A stretch of DNA of 64,000 bases, from NCBI RefSeq assembly GCF_947499265.1, contig NZ_CANMNK010000006.1, positions 372,001 through 436,000 on the forward strand. Direction: 5' to 3'. The notes under the pieces were generated by a model, which worked only from the letters and a program-made list of their open reading frames with translations, was not told the origin of the DNA and ran no database searches. A program made the position numbers and the translations under genes. Shown here one piece after another: positions 63,451 to 64,000 of this stretch; the stretch's first letter is position 1; each line of letters starts with the position of its first letter. This DNA comes from an uncultured Roseobacter sp. GTDB taxonomy: Bacteria > Pseudomonadota > Alphaproteobacteria > Rhodobacterales > Rhodobacteraceae.

Positions 63451-64000
63451 CGATCAAACTGGCTGTCCCGTCCAAGGGCAGGTTGATGGAAAAGACATTC
63501 GACTGGTTTGGCGAGCGCGGGATTGTGCTGACGCGCACCGGGTCGGATCGGGAGTATGCCGGGGCCGTTGAAGGGATCGAGGGTGTGTCGCTGGTCTTGC
63601 TTTCAGCAGGCGAGGTGCCGCGGGAATTAGCGGCGGGGCGCATCCATTTCGGCGTCACGGGCACCGATCTGGTGCAGGAAAAGTTGCCCCTGTGGGAGCA
63701 GCAAATCGAATCCATGACGGAATTGGGGTTCGGGCAGGCAGATCTCGTTCTGGCGGTGCCGCAGGCCTGGGTGGATGTGGATACACTCGATGATCTGGAT
63801 GCGGCGGCAACGGCATTTCGGGCCGTGCACAACATGCGGCTGCGGATTGCGACCAAATACCACCGCCTCGTGCGTGAATACCTGCGTCATGGCGGGGTGG
63901 CGGATTACGCGTTAGTCGATAGTCAGGGCGCGACCGAAGGCACGGTGGCCAATGAAACCGCAGAGGCCATCGCCGATATCACCTCCAGCGGTGAGACGTT
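63447..64000 (+). CDS. hisG: ATP phosphoribosyltransferase catalytic subunit (partial, right edge)
   Basis: First enzyme of histidine synthesis, joining ATP and PRPP. 184 codons are visible; the C-terminus lies beyond the window. Begins [20 protein letters not shown]; phosphate-binding loops in GVTGTDLVQE and DSQGATEGTVANE. The short form that depends on HisZ, consistent with the adjacent hisZ (ATGA overlap). Confidence 0.95.
   Translation, partial: MTIKLAVPSKGRLMEKTFDWFGERGIVLTRTGSDREYAGAVEGIEGVSLVLLSAGEVPRELAAGRIHFGVTGTDLVQEKLPLWEQQIESMTELGFGQADLVLAVPQAWVDVDTLDDLDAAATAFRAVHNMRLRIATKYHRLVREYLRHGGVADYALVDSQGATEGTVANETAEAIADITSSGET

Noticed and set aside
1-64000. tRNA or rRNA genes, CRISPR arrays, insertion sequences
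   Set aside because: I looked for T-loop motifs, regularly spaced repeats, transposase motifs and flanking inverted repeats and saw none I could support by eye.

Overview
The window looks like a chromosomal segment of a marine alphaproteobacterium of the Rhodobacterales, roseobacter type. The grounds are a high-GC codon bias, tripartite TRAP transport, a phn cluster with two PhnE permeases and a DUF1045 gene, the hisS-hisZ-hisG order, a plant-type glutamate-cysteine ligase and BMP-type ABC importers. This is inference from gene content. I saw no rRNA, tRNA, CRISPR array, intact prophage or insertion sequence. Both edges cut a gene: a BMP binding protein on the left and hisG on the right.

Layout. 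1-2754: BMP binding protein (partial) and gamma-glutamyltransferase. 2874-3950: DUF2793 protein with a C1q-like end. 4367-6708: FecR-domain protein coupled to a CHASE2-cyclase. 6715-12673: IclR regulator and TRAP transporter, divergent from a GMC oxidoreductase. 12760-15256: secreted phytase-like protein behind a Pho box, then a small unknown gene. 15453-29139: complete phosphonate (C-P lyase) region: phnC-phnD-phnE1-phnE2-acyltransferase, a PhnM-like paralog and phnF on the other strand, phnGHIJKLN, DUF1045, canonical phnM. 29227-36467: housekeeping and transport genes. 36468-36759: AT-rich gap with a perfect DnaA box. 36760-40132: uvrC, then pgsA-moaD-moaE. 40228-45192: stress protein, coiled-coil and OmpA-BON envelope genes, ubiA back to back with rsmE. 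45260-47147: gshA and a cupin. 47343-56669: BMP ABC importer plus xanthine dehydrogenase xdhABC. 56891-64000: dnaE, slyX, hisS-hisZ-hisG.

How the genes fit together. The phosphonate block imports phosphonates (PhnCDE), loads and cleaves them (PhnGHIJKL with PhnM) and recycles ribosyl phosphate (PhnN, perhaps DUF1045). PhoB-like 7-4-7 direct repeats precede phnC, the PhnM paralog and the phytase-like gene, which suggests one phosphate-starvation regulon. Tandem TTGTCTAG-like boxes in the phnF-phnG gap are candidate PhnF operators. The BMP importer and XdhABC probably scavenge and oxidise purines; MoaD/MoaE help make the molybdenum cofactor Xdh needs.

Most unusual points: (a) a 37-bp exact repeat present once in an intergenic gap and once as 12 in-frame codons inside xdhB; (b) a roughly 50-codon CTA-rich apparent insertion in hisS; (c) a 51-codon frame exactly filling the phnI-phnJ gap with GTGA/ATGA overlaps, competing with an antisense small membrane-protein frame; (d) two PhnM-type hydrolases, one with altered motifs; (e) ubiA and rsmE start codons abutting inside one CATATG.
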